The notes beneath the pieces were generated by a model, which had not been told where the DNA came from, searched no databases, and was given only the letters and a program-made list of their open reading frames with translations. 64,000 nucleotides of DNA from Pseudomonas fragi (GTDB taxonomy: Bacteria > Pseudomonadota > Gammaproteobacteria > Pseudomonadales > Pseudomonadaceae): contig NZ_NQKQ01000013.1 of assembly GCF_002269505.1 (NCBI RefSeq), positions 62,001 to 126,000 of the forward strand, written 5' to 3'. Below, piece by piece: positions 37,572-48,491 of the stretch. The position numbers and the translations under genes were made by a program. The stretch's first letter is position 1. Each line of letters opens with the position of its first letter.

Positions 37572-39275
37572 TCACGTCAACGGTGGCGTACGCGGCGGGA
37601 TCATGCGTTTGCTGCCGGTTGCCTCAAATGCCGAAGCAAAGCGCAGCAACGCCGAATCATCATAGGCGCGACCGGCAAATGTCAGCCCCACCGGCATGCC
37701 GATATCGGCCATTACGCCCATGGGCACGGTCACGGTAGGTACGCCCAGATGGCGGATGGCGAGATTGCCGTTGGCCACCCAGACTCCGTTGCTCCAGGCG
37801 ATATCCGCCGACGCCGGGTTCACATCCGCATCTGCCGGGGCCACATCGGCCACGGTCGGGAACAGCACCGCATCCAGACCCAGGCGGTCCATCCAGTCTT
37901 CCAGGTCGATACGCCTGGTTTTTTCAAGGCCGCGCAGGCCGTCTGGCACGCTACTGATCTGATCCCACGGGGTAATGCCGCGCTGGGCCATGCGCACGTA
38001 TTCATCCATGCCTGCCGCCAGTTCGTCTTCACGGTTGGGCAGGGTGCCCGGGTCGTGAGGGAAAATCAGCGGCCCATCAACGTCGGCCAACCGGTTGAGT
38101 TTCGGGTCACCGTTGGCGCGCAGAAAATCATCGAACGCCCATGCGGACAACTCCCAAAGCTCGTCATGCATAAACGCTTTGGACACCAGCCCGCGGGTAA
38201 ACACGGTTGGCGCGCCGGGGCGATCGCCTTCGCAGTTGGAGACCAGCGGGAAGTCCACTTCAATCACTTCGCCGCCCTGGGCTTCGATGGCCTTGCGCGC
38301 GGCTTGCCACAGGTCGATCACCGAGGCGCGGGTGATGATGCGCTGCCCGGTCGGGCCGCCGATGCCCGGTGCTTCGGCGGTGCCCGCTTCAGGGTCGGCA
38401 TTGATATACATGCGCGGTACGCCAAAGCGTTTTCCGGCCAGCGCTTCGCTGCCGGCATTGAGTTGTGCATAGGAGGCCGGACGCACCGAAGCCACACTCG
38501 GGATCGGTACCCAGGGCTGCAGGCGCCACAAGTCTCCACGGGTATCAGTATCTTCAGCGACTACCACATCGAGCACTTCGAGCAGGTCGGCCATGGTGCG
38601 GGCAAAGGGCACCACCACGTCCATGGTTGGCGTCAGCGGCCAGTTGCCGCGCACCGAAATCACTCCGCGTGAAGGGGTGTAGGCGCACAGACCGTTGTTG
38701 GACGCCGGGCCGCGCCCGCTCGACCAGGTTTCTTCCGCCAGGCCGAAGGCCGAAAAGCTGGCTGCCGTGGCAGTGCCTGCGCCGTTGGACGAGCCGGAGG
38801 CGAAAGGTGCTGTCAGGTAGTTGGCGTTGTACGGGCTTTCGGCACGGCCATAGACCCCGCGCTGCATGCCGCCGTTGGCCATGGGTGGCATGTTGGTCTT
38901 GCCCAGGCAGATGGCACCGGCACCGCGCAGGCGTTCAATGGTGAACGCATCACGGTATGCCACCAGGTCCTTGAAGGCGGGGCTGCCCGACGCGGCCGTC
39001 AGGCCCTTGACCAGGTAACTGTCCTTGGCGGTGTAGGGGATGCCGTCCAGCGGGCCGAGGGTCTGGCCCTTGGCACGGCGGGCATCGGAGGCCTGCGCCT
39101 CGCTCAGCACCTGGGGGTTGCGCACCACTACCGCATTGAGTGCGGTTGGCGTGTCAGCCGTGTCGTAGGCGTCGATCCGCGCCAGATAAGCCTGTACCAG
39201 TTCTACCGCCGTGGTCTGGCCGGATTCGAGCGCGGCGCGCAGTTGGGCTATGGACACCTCGGTGACTTCAATCAT
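37572..39275 (-). CDS. Amidase-signature family hydrolase
   Basis: 567 aa from ATG 39275 (MIEVTEVSIAQLR). The Lys-Ser-Ser triad is recognisable but divergent: Lys in IPYTAKDSYLVKG, cis-Ser in FASGSSNGAGTATAAS, nucleophile Ser in EETWSSGRGPAS where most members have DTGGSIR.PA. No signal peptide. It hydrolyses a carboxamide of unknown identity. It lies downstream of the oprD gene in the same direction with a 93-bp gap, so it may be part of the aromatic catabolic region or a separate unit. Confidence 0.88.
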   Translation of the reverse strand: MIEVTEVSIAQLRAALESGQTTAVELVQAYLARIDAYDTADTPTALNAVVVRNPQVLSEAQASDARRAKGQTLGPLDGIPYTAKDSYLVKGLTAASGSPAFKDLVAYRDAFTIERLRGAGAICLGKTNMPPMANGGMQRGVYGRAESPYNANYLTAPFASGSSNGAGTATAASFSAFGLAEETWSSGRGPASNNGLCAYTPSRGVISVRGNWPLTPTMDVVVPFARTMADLLEVLDVVVAEDTDTRGDLWRLQPWVPIPSVASVRPASYAQLNAGSEALAGKRFGVPRMYINADPEAGTAEAPGIGGPTGQRIITRASVIDLWQAARKAIEAQGGEVIEVDFPLVSNCEGDRPGAPTVFTRGLVSKAFMHDELWELSAWAFDDFLRANGDPKLNRLADVDGPLIFPHDPGTLPNREDELAAGMDEYVRMAQRGITPWDQISSVPDGLRGLEKTRRIDLEDWMDRLGLDAVLFPTVADVAPADADVNPASADIAWSNGVWVANGNLAIRHLGVPTVTVPMGVMADIGMPVGLTFAGRAYDDSALLRFASAFEATGSKRMIPPRTPPLT

Positions 39276-39368
39276 GGGCTTACCGCTTGAGGACAATGGG
39301 AAACCGCAGAGCTTAGCGAAACTCCTGCCTGCACAGCCAGCCCATGTCGCATCTGTGGTCGCAAATAG

Positions 39369-40640
39369 TCACCACCATTTCCAGGTGTAATCGATATTGA
39401 GCCGCAGCTCGTTGTCATCGCGGTGGCTGGCCTGGGCGGTGAAGTCGTTGCGGTACCAGGCGTTGCGCAGGCGCAGCGACAGATCCTTGAGCGGGCCGCT
39501 TTGCAGGACATACCAGACCTCGATGTCTTTTTCGCTCTCGCTCAGGTTCGAGCCGCCAAACCTGGCCAGCTCGATATTGTCGCCACTCACGTAGCGCAGC
39601 ATGCCGTTGAGGCCCGGCGCGCCCATCCCGGCAAAGTTGTAGTCATAGCGCACCTGCCAGCTGCGTTCCTTGGGGTTGAGGAACTCGGAACTGAGGGTAC
39701 CTTCAGTGATCACCAGCGGTTCGGTGCCAAACAGATACGGCATGGCAGTCTTGCCAGTCAGTTGCATATAGCCGGCGCCGAATTTATGGGCGCCCAGGCT
39801 GTAGGTCAGCATCAGTGCGGCATTGCGGTTGTCCACCGTCCCGGCTTTGGCTGCGCCGTCTTCGCCAGTGACAAACAGGCGAAAATCGCTTTTCAGGCTA
39901 CCGGGACCCATCGGGCGATTGTCGACAAAGCCGTAAAAATCCTTGCGGTACAGCTGCGCCAGTTCAGCGTGGTAGTACTTGAGAGTTAGGTGCGGTGACC
40001 AGGCATAGTCGCCGCCGATAAACATAAAGCGGTTGGACTCGGCCGCACCATTGAAGCGGCCATTGGGCGAGCCCACCGACATTTTCTGGTAGTCGGTTGA
40101 GTCGCGCAGGTTGATGCGGTCCAGCCAGCCGACGTGCAGCGTCAGTTGATCGATGTCCTGGGACTTCAGATACGCGCCGCGAAACGTTTGCGGCAGCAAG
40201 CGGGTAGGGCTGGCGAATGCGATCGGCAAAAAGGTGCTGATGGTGCCCAGTTGCAGCTCGCTTTTCGAGACGCGGGCCTTGGCTGTCAGCCCCAGCTCCG
40301 AGTACTCATCGGCAGGTTCGCGGGTGGTGGCGTTGTAGGGCAGCAGGCCGGTGCCAGTGCGGGCGCGTGAGGAGTCCAGGCGCACACCGAGCAAGCCTTG
40401 CGCGTCCAGGCCAAACCCGACCGGACCTTCGGTGTAGCCCGAGCGCAGGTTGAGGATAAACCCCTGTGCCCATTCCTGGGCAGCCGCCTGGGGCGTTGCA
40501 TTGACGTAGTTGCGATCGAAGTAATAGTTGCGCATCACCAGGTCAGCGTGGCTGTCATCGATAAAGCCGCTGGCCAACGCAGGCCCCATGGATAAAACGC
40601 AGGTGCAGGCGCTGAGCGCCCGAAGAACAGTCTTGAGCAT
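39369..40640 (-). CDS. OprD-family outer-membrane porin
   Basis: 423 aa. Signal peptide MLKTVLRALSACTCVLSMGP..ALA, then mature SGFIDDSHADLVMRNYYFDRNY, the standard OprD N-terminus. Beta strands throughout and a C-terminal aromatic ending (DYTWKWW). OprD porins admit carboxylates and aromatic acids; location next to an aromatic-acid MFS transporter and the mhp genes suggests phenylpropionates as substrate. It follows the MFS gene with a 62-bp gap. Confidence 0.93.
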   Translation of the reverse strand: MLKTVLRALSACTCVLSMGPALASGFIDDSHADLVMRNYYFDRNYVNATPQAAAQEWAQGFILNLRSGYTEGPVGFGLDAQGLLGVRLDSSRARTGTGLLPYNATTREPADEYSELGLTAKARVSKSELQLGTISTFLPIAFASPTRLLPQTFRGAYLKSQDIDQLTLHVGWLDRINLRDSTDYQKMSVGSPNGRFNGAAESNRFMFIGGDYAWSPHLTLKYYHAELAQLYRKDFYGFVDNRPMGPGSLKSDFRLFVTGEDGAAKAGTVDNRNAALMLTYSLGAHKFGAGYMQLTGKTAMPYLFGTEPLVITEGTLSSEFLNPKERSWQVRYDYNFAGMGAPGLNGMLRYVSGDNIELARFGGSNLSESEKDIEVWYVLQSGPLKDLSLRLRNAWYRNDFTAQASHRDDNELRLNIDYTWKWW

Positions 40641-40702
40641 GGCAGGTTCACTTTTATTGTTATGGGGGGTGGAGCACTGCGCGCCTCTCGGCGCGCAGGT
40701 TG

Positions 40703-41896
40703 TCAGTCGGGTGATGCTGCGTTGCGCCGCACCGACAGGTAAAACATGGCCACGGCCGCAATCACGATGCCTGGTGCTGACGCCAGCATCACCCCGGCGG
40801 TGCCGGTGCCCAGCGCGAGCATCTTGCCGGCCACCAAGGGGCCGCTCATGGCTCCGAGGCGACCGATGGCCACCGCGCTGCCCACGCCCGTGGCGCGTAT
40901 CGAGGGGCGATAGAAATGCGGTGCCAGGGCGTAGAGCACGCATTGGCCTCCGGTGGCAAAAAAACCGGCAATAAAGCCCGCCGCCAGCATGCCCGGCAGA
41001 TGGCTCGCCAACCCAAGGGCGGTCAGTGAAACCAGGATGCCCACATAGATCAGTGCCGACAGGGCCCAGGCGGGCAGGCGGTCCATGACCCAGCCCAGAA
41101 ACAGGGTGCCGGCCGCTGCGCCAATTTGCAGGGCAAGCATCACCCAGCTGGCCTGGCGTCCGGTGAAACCCTGGCCGATCACCAGGCTCGGCAGCCAGTT
41201 GATCAGGATGTAGACCACCATCAGGGTAAAGAAATAGCTGACCCAGATCAGCGCAGTCGGCAGTGCCGCGCCCTCGCGAAATAAACCCTGAACCACACCG
41301 ATGGGCGCCTCGCCCTGAACGTTGCGAAATTGCTGCGACTCGGGAAGGTAGAGCCCCAGCAGCGGCACGATCAACAGCGGCACCACGCCACCGACGTAGA
41401 ACACCACTTGCCAGCCACCGGCCAGGTCGGCGATGCCGATCAGGGCGGCCAGCGCGGCGCCCAAAGGCACGCCGCAATACATCAGGCTTACTGCCGTACC
41501 GCGCAAGCGCGGGCCAGCCACTTCGCTGGTGAGGGCGATCAGGTTGGGCAGGGCGGCGCCAAGGCCAACGCCGGTGAGGCAGCGTGCGACCAGCAGGCTG
41601 TTAAAGTCCCAGGCCAATGCGGTGGCAAGGGAGAACACCCCGAACAGTCCCACCGAGGCCATCAGCACTCGTTTGCGGCCAATGCGGTCGGCCAGCCAGC
41701 CGCCCGCAAATGCGCCGGGCAACAGGCCGAAAATTCCGGCGCTGAACACCCAGCTCATGTGTAATTTATCCAGTTCGAACGCGGCAGCCATGCCTTGAGC
41801 AGCAATCCCTGCGGCCTGTAGATCGAGGCCTTCCATGAGGGCAACGAGAAAACACAGGCCGATGGTGCGGGCCATTTGCAGATTGAGTGAAGTCAT
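40703..41896 (-). CDS. mhpT: MFS aromatic-acid transporter, MhpT/PcaK type
   Basis: 397 aa, 12 membrane helices. Start ATG 41896 (MTSLNLQMARTIG). AAHS-family features: LMEGLDLQAAGIA with the helix-1 Asp, and GGWLADRIGRKRVL loop 2-3. Probably brings 3-(3-hydroxyphenyl)propionate or related acids across the inner membrane for the mhp enzymes immediately upstream. The symbol is by context and family; specificity is inferred. Confidence 0.85.
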   Translation of the reverse strand: MTSLNLQMARTIGLCFLVALMEGLDLQAAGIAAQGMAAAFELDKLHMSWVFSAGIFGLLPGAFAGGWLADRIGRKRVLMASVGLFGVFSLATALAWDFNSLLVARCLTGVGLGAALPNLIALTSEVAGPRLRGTAVSLMYCGVPLGAALAALIGIADLAGGWQVVFYVGGVVPLLIVPLLGLYLPESQQFRNVQGEAPIGVVQGLFREGAALPTALIWVSYFFTLMVVYILINWLPSLVIGQGFTGRQASWVMLALQIGAAAGTLFLGWVMDRLPAWALSALIYVGILVSLTALGLASHLPGMLAAGFIAGFFATGGQCVLYALAPHFYRPSIRATGVGSAVAIGRLGAMSGPLVAGKMLALGTGTAGVMLASAPGIVIAAVAMFYLSVRRNAASPD

Positions 41897-41956
41897 GGGC
41901 TGTACCCGTTTTATTGTTGTTATGGACGAAGCAGCGTTAACCCCTGTTTCTGTGGG

Positions 41957-42020
41957 TGCAGGCAACGCGGTCCGTCAGGTAAACCGCGTTGCCTGCATCG
42001 CGAGCAAGCCCGCTCCCACA
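41957..42020. repeat. Palindrome plus REP core
   Basis: tgcaggcaacgcggt / accgcgttgcctgca inverted repeat (41957-41996), followed at once by an inverted REP core atcgcgagcaagcccgctcccaca. It lies between mhpE and the transporter gene and may separate their expression. Confidence 0.8.
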
Positions 42021-42037
42021 AGGGGATAAGGAAGGCT

Positions 42038-43048
42038 TTAGCGTTTGAGCAGGTCCAGCGCCACGTCGACGATCATGTCTTCCTGACCGCCCACCATCCG
42101 CCGCTTGCCCAGTTCGACCAGGATGTCCAGGGTCTTGAGGCCGTACTTGGCCGCAGCGATTTCGGCGTGGCGCAAGAAGCTCGAATACACCCCGGCATAA
42201 CCCAGCGCCAAGGTCTCGCGGTCGACCCGCACCGGGCGATCCTGCAACGGTCGGACGATGTCATCCGCGGCATCCATCAGCGTGTAAAGGTCCGTGCCGT
42301 GGTTCCAGCCCAGACGCTCGGCGGCGGCGATAAACACTTCCAGCGGCGCATTGCCGGCCCCGGCCCCCATGCCCGCGAGGCTGGCATCGATCCGGTCGCA
42401 GCCTTCTTCAACCGCCGTAATCGAGTTGGCCACGCCCAGCGACAGGTTGTGGTGGGCATGCATGCCGGTTTCGGTTTCAGGCTTGAGCACGGCCTTGAAC
42501 GCACGGAAGCGATCGCGAATGTCCTGCATGTTCATCGCTCCGCCCGAGTCGGCCATGTACACGCAGGTCGCGCCGTAGCTCTCCATCAGTTTGGCCTGGG
42601 CCGCCAGCTGCTCGGCAGGGATCATGTGGCTCATCATCAAAAAGCCGACAGTGTCCATACCCAGTTCACGGGCGTATTCGATGTGCTGCTTCGATACGTC
42701 GGCTTCGGTGCAATGGGTGGCAATGCGCACCACCCGTGCCCCGGCGTTGTACGCGGCCTTGAGGTCGTGAACCGTGCCGATGCCGGGCAACAGCAGGGTG
42801 GTGATTTTTGCGTGGCTGATCACGTCCGCCGCCGCTTCGATCCATTCCAGATCGGTATGGGAGGCAAAACCGTAGTTGAAGCTTGAACCTTGCAGACCAT
42901 CGCCGTGGGCCACTTCGATGGCGTCGACGCGGGCCTTGTCCAGGGCGCGGGCGATGTCCTGCACGTTCTGCAACGAGTACTGGTGGCGTACCGCATGGCT
43001 GCCGTCACGCAGGGTAACGTCGCTGATGTAGATCTTTTTACCGTTCAT
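42038..43048 (-). CDS. mhpE: 4-hydroxy-2-oxovalerate aldolase
   Basis: 336 aa. DRE-TIM metallolyase: [17 protein letters not shown] at the N-terminus, VADxIxxAKI..[13 protein letters not shown] and the C-terminal DmpG-like communication domain. It splits 4-hydroxy-2-oxopentanoate to pyruvate and acetaldehyde. The aldehyde is channelled to the dehydrogenase MhpF, encoded 10 bp upstream. Confidence 0.96.
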   Translation of the reverse strand: MNGKKIYISDVTLRDGSHAVRHQYSLQNVQDIARALDKARVDAIEVAHGDGLQGSSFNYGFASHTDLEWIEAAADVISHAKITTLLLPGIGTVHDLKAAYNAGARVVRIATHCTEADVSKQHIEYARELGMDTVGFLMMSHMIPAEQLAAQAKLMESYGATCVYMADSGGAMNMQDIRDRFRAFKAVLKPETETGMHAHHNLSLGVANSITAVEEGCDRIDASLAGMGAGAGNAPLEVFIAAAERLGWNHGTDLYTLMDAADDIVRPLQDRPVRVDRETLALGYAGVYSSFLRHAEIAAAKYGLKTLDILVELGKRRMVGGQEDMIVDVALDLLKR

Positions 43049-43058
43049 GGTTTTCCCC

Positions 43059-43997
43059 TCAGGCGTTGAGCATCGACAGCGCCATGCGCTCGGCGGTGGC
43101 CAAGGCTGCGGAGGTCATGATGTCGAGATTTCCGGCGTAGGCCGGCAGGTAGTGGGCGGCGCCTTCGACTTCCAGAAACACCGAAGTCTTGAGCCCGGAA
43201 AATCTGCCCAGCCCGGGAATGGTCAGCGGCCTGTCTTCAGGGATTAGGTCGAACTGCACGCGTTGCTTGAGGCGATAGCCCGGCACATAGGCTTGCACGG
43301 CTGCCGCCATTTCGACGACAGACGCCTCGACCAGGGCCTGGTCTGCGGCTTCGCTGAGCACAAAAACGGTGTCGCGCATCATCAGCGGCGGCTCGGCAGG
43401 GTTCATCACAATGATCGCCTTGCCCTTGGTTGCGCCGCCAATCACTTCGATGGCCCTGGAGGTGGTTTCGGTGAACTCGTCGATATTGGCTCGGGTGCCG
43501 GGGCCGGCAGATTTACTGGCAATCGAAGCGACGATTTCGGCGTAATGCACCTTGGCCACACGGGACACGGCGGCGACCATCGGAATGGTTGCCTGGCCGC
43601 CACAGGTCACCATGTTGACGTTCAGCTGGCCCAGGTTCTGCTCCAGATTGACCACCGGTACACAGTACGGGCCGATGGCCGCGGGGGTGAGGTCAATCAG
43701 GCGGATGCCGGGTTTGATCCCGCGCAGAAAAGCGTCGTTCTTGACATGGGCTCCGGCCGATGTGGCATCGAACACGAAGTCGATGTCCTTGAACACGTCC
43801 ATGCGCGTCAGGCCTTCAACGCCTTCGTGGGTGATTGCAACGCCCATGCGCGCAGCACGGGCCAGACCGTCGGAGGCCGGGTCGATGCCGACCATTGCGC
43901 CCATTTCCAGGTGCCGGGCGTTGCGCAGGATTTTGATCATCAGGTCGGTGCCGATATTGCCGGAGCCGATGATGGCGACCTTGAGTTTCTTGTTCAT
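43059..43997 (-). CDS. mhpF: Acetaldehyde dehydrogenase (acylating)
   Basis: 312 aa. NAD-binding [11 protein letters not shown] at 10-20 and catalytic Cys132 in [10 protein letters not shown]. Converts acetaldehyde and CoA to acetyl-CoA in complex with MhpE. Start ATG 43997 ([10 protein letters not shown]); eight upstream residues in the open frame are not family-like. Confidence 0.96.
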   Translation of the reverse strand: MNKKLKVAIIGSGNIGTDLMIKILRNARHLEMGAMVGIDPASDGLARAARMGVAITHEGVEGLTRMDVFKDIDFVFDATSAGAHVKNDAFLRGIKPGIRLIDLTPAAIGPYCVPVVNLEQNLGQLNVNMVTCGGQATIPMVAAVSRVAKVHYAEIVASIASKSAGPGTRANIDEFTETTSRAIEVIGGATKGKAIIVMNPAEPPLMMRDTVFVLSEAADQALVEASVVEMAAAVQAYVPGYRLKQRVQFDLIPEDRPLTIPGLGRFSGLKTSVFLEVEGAAHYLPAYAGNLDIMTSAALATAERMALSMLNA

Positions 43998-44029
43998 TAT
44001 TGTTGCCTCAGTTGCACGCAAGTCGCCGA

Positions 44030-44851
44030 TTACTCGGCGCTGCTGTGTTGCGAGAAGTCCACACCGACACTGCCGATGCCTTCGATATGCGCGTCGAAAC
44101 GATCACCGGCGGCCACGGCCACCATCGGCCCCAGTGCGCCGGTCAGGATGATGTCGCCCGCTTGCAGCGGATTGCCCAGGCGCGCCATGGTGCAAGCCAG
44201 CCACACGGCCGCATTGAGCGGATGGCCCAGGCATTGCGCGCCGCTGCCACTGGACACTTCTTCACCATTGCGGGTCATGCGCATGCCCGCATTGCGCAAG
44301 TCCAGCCCTTCGAGGCTGCGGGCCGGGCCGCCGAGCACGTAGCAGCCGCTGGAGGCGTTATCGGCCACCGTATCGACAAAGCGGATGTTCCACTGCTGCA
44401 CGCGGCTGCCGACGATTTCCAGGGCCGGCACCACCCAGCCGGTGGCGGCCATGACTTCGTCGAAGGTGGTGTCGGGGTGGGGCAAGTCATGTTTGAGGAT
44501 CAAGGCGATTTCCGCCTCGATCTTGGGTTGCAACACGCGATCGATGGGTACGGTCTGGTTGTCGCCATAGCACATGTCGGCGAACAGGGTGCCGAAGTCC
44601 GGTTGGTCCACGCCCAGCTGCGCTTGCACTTTGGGGTTGGTCAGGCCGATTTTTCGGCCCACTACCCGGCGCCCATTGGCGACGCCGTGGGCGACATTGA
44701 GCTGCTGGATGGTGTAGGCGGCTGTCGCGTTGTCTTCACCGATCAGCTCGCGCAGGGGGGCGATGGCGCTGCCGTGGGTTTCGGCGTGGCGCAGGTCGGC
44801 GGCCAGTTGGGCCAGTGTTTCGGGAGTCGGGTTCATGGCGGTCTCGGTCAT
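44030..44851 (-). CDS. mhpD: 2-keto-4-pentenoate hydratase
   Basis: 273 aa FAA-hydrolase-superfamily hydratase: [19 protein letters not shown] and the metal triad in EAEIALIL. It adds water to 2-hydroxypenta-2,4-dienoate. Start at ATG 44851 overlaps the mhpC stop by one base (TGATG), a coupled arrangement; a second Met five codons in is an alternative start. Confidence 0.94.
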   Translation of the reverse strand: MTETAMNPTPETLAQLAADLRHAETHGSAIAPLRELIGEDNATAAYTIQQLNVAHGVANGRRVVGRKIGLTNPKVQAQLGVDQPDFGTLFADMCYGDNQTVPIDRVLQPKIEAEIALILKHDLPHPDTTFDEVMAATGWVVPALEIVGSRVQQWNIRFVDTVADNASSGCYVLGGPARSLEGLDLRNAGMRMTRNGEEVSSGSGAQCLGHPLNAAVWLACTMARLGNPLQAGDIILTGALGPMVAVAAGDRFDAHIEGIGSVGVDFSQHSSAE

Positions 44852-45720
44852 CAGTGGGTCAGGAAGTCCAGCACCATGCGGTTGAAGGTGTCGGCGTGTT
44901 CCCATTGCGCCCAGTGGCCGCAGCGGTTGAACACGTGCAACTGCGCGTTGGGCAGCCCTGCCAGCAGGCGCAAGCCGGTATCCATTGGCACAAAGCGGTC
45001 TTCGCGCCCCCAGACCAGCAGTGTTTCGGCGCTGATTTCGTGCAAGCGATGGCTGAAGTCGGGGAACTGCTTGGGATTGAGGGTGCTGCTTTTGACGAAG
45101 TTTTCCAGGTGGTCGCGGCGCGCCAGGAGGTTATCCAGACGGGTCTGGAACAGTTCTTCGGTCAGGCTGCTGGTGTCGAAAACGAAGACGCTCATCATCT
45201 TCTTCAGGTTCTCGATGGTCGGCTCGCGGTACAGCGCACCGATCAGTTTGATGCCTTCGGTGGGCTGGGGCACAAATGCGCTCGGACCGCCGGTGCCGCC
45301 GCCCATGAGGATCAGTTTGCCGATGCGCTCGGGGTTTTCCAGAGCGAAGGCCACGGTGCTGTGGGCACCCATCGAGTTGCCGATGATGTGCACCCGGTCA
45401 AGGTCCAGCACATCGAGCAGACCCTTTAGCGCCGACGCATTGAGGTTGGAGCGTGAACCTTCGCTCACCACCGGGTCGCTTTTGCTCCAGCCCGGGCAAT
45501 CGAGCAGGATCACCCGGTAACCGGCAGTCACTAGTGGTTCGATGTTGCGGTTGAAGTTGGCCCAGCCGCTGGCGCCGGGCCCGGAGCCGTGGAGCATGAC
45601 CACGGTCTCGGCACCCTGGCCGACGTTGTTGTAGTGCAATTGCAGATCCAGGTCGCCTTCCTTGATGCGGGCAAAGCGGCTGGTCGAGGCTTCAGTGAAT
45701 ACGCTGGCAGTGGCAGTCAT
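44851..45720 (-). CDS. mhpC: 2-hydroxy-6-oxonona-2,4-dienedioate hydrolase
   Basis: 289 aa alpha/beta hydrolase of the C-C bond (meta-cleavage) group. Oxyanion loop [10 protein letters not shown], nucleophile Ser116 in GNSMGAHS, Asp in WGREDRFVP and His in RCGHWAQWE. It cleaves the ring-fission product of 2,3-dihydroxyphenylpropionate to succinate and 2-hydroxypentadienoate. The start follows an aagga site. Confidence 0.95.
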   Translation of the reverse strand: MTATASVFTEASTSRFARIKEGDLDLQLHYNNVGQGAETVVMLHGSGPGASGWANFNRNIEPLVTAGYRVILLDCPGWSKSDPVVSEGSRSNLNASALKGLLDVLDLDRVHIIGNSMGAHSTVAFALENPERIGKLILMGGGTGGPSAFVPQPTEGIKLIGALYREPTIENLKKMMSVFVFDTSSLTEELFQTRLDNLLARRDHLENFVKSSTLNPKQFPDFSHRLHEISAETLLVWGREDRFVPMDTGLRLLAGLPNAQLHVFNRCGHWAQWEHADTFNRMVLDFLTH

Positions 45721-45737
45721 GGCAGAGTTCCTTGAAT

Positions 45738-46691
45738 TCAAAGGGGCTGGGTCAGCGGCTGCGCGCCTAGGGCGCCGAAGCCTGCAATCCATTCGGGAAT
45801 CGGGCGGTAGTAGCGGCCTTCGGTTTGGTAGGGGCCAAAGGCGGACAAGGCGGCGAATGCGGCGACCCAGGTTTTCACCTCGTGGGTCGATTTGCCGGCG
45901 AGCGCCGACAGCGCGTCATTGCCCAGTGCATCGAGGTCGCTCAAGCGGCCTTGCTCCAGCGTGTCGAGAAACTGCTGGTCCCAGACCGGGTTGAGCGGGT
46001 GCAGGCTGTTCTGGTCTTCGACGAAGTGCCGGGCGGCCTGGATGACCCGTTGCTGGCGTGCGGCGCGTTCATCGGCGGGCAATTGGCGGCCGCTGCCCAT
46101 CAAGCGGTCGGCCATGCGGGCATCGACCTTGGCCAGCTCTGGCACCGGGGGCTGATGGGACAGGCCTCCGGACGCCAGGAACAGCACGCGCAGGTCCAGT
46201 GATCTGGCCCACTGGCCGATGGCCTCGCCCAGCAGTCGTGCCCGCTTGAAACCGGGCAGGGGCACCGCCACCGAATTGATGAAGACCGGAATCACCGGGC
46301 AGGTGCGCAACCCGCCCAGCAACAGTTCCAGGGGTTGGGCAAAGGCATGATCGACTTGCATTCGGTAGGACACGGCGGTGTCGATACCCGCCTCCATAAC
46401 GGCTTGGGCGCAGGCTTCGGCCAGGGCTTTGGGTACGTCGAGAGGGCCGGCGGCGGTGTCGAAATCACCAATGGCATCGGCGGCCATGCCAATGCAAAAA
46501 GGCGGCATGACGTCGTAGAAAAAACCGTTGTAGTGATCGGGCCCCAGGAGCACGATCAGTTGCGGGTCGAAGCGGGCGATGCGTTCGCGGGCATCGCGGA
46601 TCATGCAGTCGACTTCGGCCAGCACTTCGGGGGCCGGGTCGACGTAGCCCACCAGCGGCGTGTGTGACAAACAGTGCAAATAGGCGCTCAT
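45738..46691 (-). CDS. mhpB: 2,3-dihydroxyphenylpropionate 1,2-dioxygenase
   Basis: 317 aa extradiol dioxygenase of the LigB (type III) fold. Starts [21 protein letters not shown]; key His in CLSHTPL and [32 protein letters not shown] later. It opens the catechol ring using Fe(II). One base separates its start from the mhpA stop. Confidence 0.96.
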   Translation of the reverse strand: MSAYLHCLSHTPLVGYVDPAPEVLAEVDCMIRDARERIARFDPQLIVLLGPDHYNGFFYDVMPPFCIGMAADAIGDFDTAAGPLDVPKALAEACAQAVMEAGIDTAVSYRMQVDHAFAQPLELLLGGLRTCPVIPVFINSVAVPLPGFKRARLLGEAIGQWARSLDLRVLFLASGGLSHQPPVPELAKVDARMADRLMGSGRQLPADERAARQQRVIQAARHFVEDQNSLHPLNPVWDQQFLDTLEQGRLSDLDALGNDALSALAGKSTHEVKTWVAAFAALSAFGPYQTEGRYYRPIPEWIAGFGALGAQPLTQPL

Positions 46692-46692
46692 C

Positions 46693-48351
46693 TCAAGCCA
46701 CCTTGCTGACGACTGGCGTCACCTGGATGTGTGGTTGCGTGTTGAGCGCCAGGGCCAGTTCATTGCAGGCCTTGCCGAGGGTTTGCGGTGTGGCCAGCCC
46801 GGCGAGGAAGCGATCAGGGCGCAGCAGGGCAATGGACGATGAGCCGCGGGCGAACCACTCGCGCAGGCGGCCAGTGCTGTCGCCGACCCGAATCACGTCG
46901 TTGCCGGCGTCGCTCGGGGCCCTGAGCTGGACATCCGGCAGCACTTGAATAAACCGCGTGCCCAGGGTTTTCCATTGCGCAATCTGCGCCGCCGTCAGGC
47001 CCCAGGTCGGGTCGCAGCCCCAGGCAACAATGGCGAAATTCTCACCGATCACTTCATCGAGGAGCACGGTCGCGCCGGCGTCGGTCAGCACCTTGGGCTG
47101 AATGAACATCTTGCCCACCGGCGAGCCTTTTTCGCTCGGCACGATCAGGGCGCCACGGGTGTATTGCGGCATGGGCTTGAAGCGCATCTCGACGAAGTAG
47201 CGTTTGACCGGCGGCACATAGTTGAGCAGCCACGACACGCCATCGCGCAGGGTGCCCTGCCAGCGCTTGGGGGGGGCCAGTACGTGGCCGGCCAGTACCG
47301 AGAGGTCGATCATGGCCTTGACGTGATCCCGGCGCTCCAGCTCATAGCTGTCGAGCAGGCGGTCACTGGCCAGGCCCTTGATCACCCGTGACAGTTTCCA
47401 GGCCAGGTTGGAGGCATCGCGCATGCCGCTGTTGTAACCCTGGCCTTGCCAGACCGGCATGATATGCGCGGCATCCCCGGCCAGCAGTACCCGGCCCTGG
47501 CGGAAGCGACCTGCGAGGCGGGCGTTGTGGGTATAGACGCGACTGCGAATCAGCTCGATGCGGTCCGGGTCCGGCAGCACCTTGGCCAGCAGCTTGCGCA
47601 TGTTTTCGGGCTTGCTCAGCTCGGCTTCGGTCTCGCCGGGCATCACCATAAACTCAAAGCGGCGCACGCCGTGGGGCAGGGCGGCGGACACGTACGGGCG
47701 CACCGGGTCGCAGCACAGGTACACATGGGGCGTGCTCAGGGGGTCGTTGGCGATATCCACCACGATCCACTGATTGGGCGCAGTCTTGCCCTCAAAACTG
47801 ATGTCCAGGCTGCGCCGCACCAGGCTGTTGCCGCCATCGCAGCCAATCAGGTACTTGGCCTGCAGGCGTTCGCTGCGACCCTCGGCGTTTTTCAGTGTGA
47901 GTTGCACACCGCTGTCGCTTTGCTCGAAGCCTTCGAGTTCGCGGCCGAACAGCACCTTGACGTTGTCAAAGCGTTGCAGGCCTTCGAACAGCACGCGGTC
48001 AGCCAGCGGCTGAATAAAGGCGTTACGGCGGGACCAGCCGAACTCATCGGTCTTGGGCTGAATGTCTGCAAAGCAGCGACCATTGGGCGTCATGAAGCGC
48101 ATCGCATGCCAGGGCGTGGTGTGCGGCAGCACGTCATCAGCAAGGCCGACGGCCTGGAATGTGCGCAGGCTTTCGTCGTCCAGACCAATGGCGCGCGGGT
48201 AGTCGATCAGGCTGTCGAGCTTTTCCACCAAGGTGACGTTTACACCACATTGGCCCAGGTAATTGGCGATCATCAGCCCGACAGGACCCGCTCCGACAAT
48301 GGCGATATCGGTGCTCAGGTCCAGGGTGGAAGCAGTGGGTGCAGAACTCAT
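46693..48351 (-). CDS. mhpA: 3-(3-hydroxyphenyl)propionate hydroxylase
   Basis: 552 aa FAD monooxygenase. GXGXXG in [19 protein letters not shown] near residue 20, middle [10 protein letters not shown], and late [21 protein letters not shown]. It ortho-hydroxylates 3-HPP to 2,3-dihydroxyphenylpropionate with NADH and O2. First gene of the mhpABCDFE operon; ggaga six bases before ATG. Divergent from mhpR. Confidence 0.96.
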   Translation of the reverse strand: MSSAPTASTLDLSTDIAIVGAGPVGLMIANYLGQCGVNVTLVEKLDSLIDYPRAIGLDDESLRTFQAVGLADDVLPHTTPWHAMRFMTPNGRCFADIQPKTDEFGWSRRNAFIQPLADRVLFEGLQRFDNVKVLFGRELEGFEQSDSGVQLTLKNAEGRSERLQAKYLIGCDGGNSLVRRSLDISFEGKTAPNQWIVVDIANDPLSTPHVYLCCDPVRPYVSAALPHGVRRFEFMVMPGETEAELSKPENMRKLLAKVLPDPDRIELIRSRVYTHNARLAGRFRQGRVLLAGDAAHIMPVWQGQGYNSGMRDASNLAWKLSRVIKGLASDRLLDSYELERRDHVKAMIDLSVLAGHVLAPPKRWQGTLRDGVSWLLNYVPPVKRYFVEMRFKPMPQYTRGALIVPSEKGSPVGKMFIQPKVLTDAGATVLLDEVIGENFAIVAWGCDPTWGLTAAQIAQWKTLGTRFIQVLPDVQLRAPSDAGNDVIRVGDSTGRLREWFARGSSSIALLRPDRFLAGLATPQTLGKACNELALALNTQPHIQVTPVVSKVA

Positions 48352-48440
48352 GGGTATCTCCGTTCAGCGCTTTTTTTGGATTTCTTGTTGGGCGCAGTAT
48401 GGAAATCGCGAAGCTGGTGGACAACGACAACCCTTGCTAG

Positions 48441-48456
48441 GGTGCACCCAGTGCAC
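48441..48456. promoter_or_regulatory. Putative MhpR operator
   Basis: GGTGCACCCAGTGCAC, two GTGCAC-type half-sites. It closely resembles the E. coli MhpR operator as I remember it (GGTGCACCTGGTGCAC). It lies in the 140-bp mhpA-mhpR divergent region, 90 bp upstream of mhpA and 36 bp before mhpR. Confidence 0.7.
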
Positions 48457-48491
48457 ATCCTTGATTTACCGATAAAAATAATGGAAAACAC

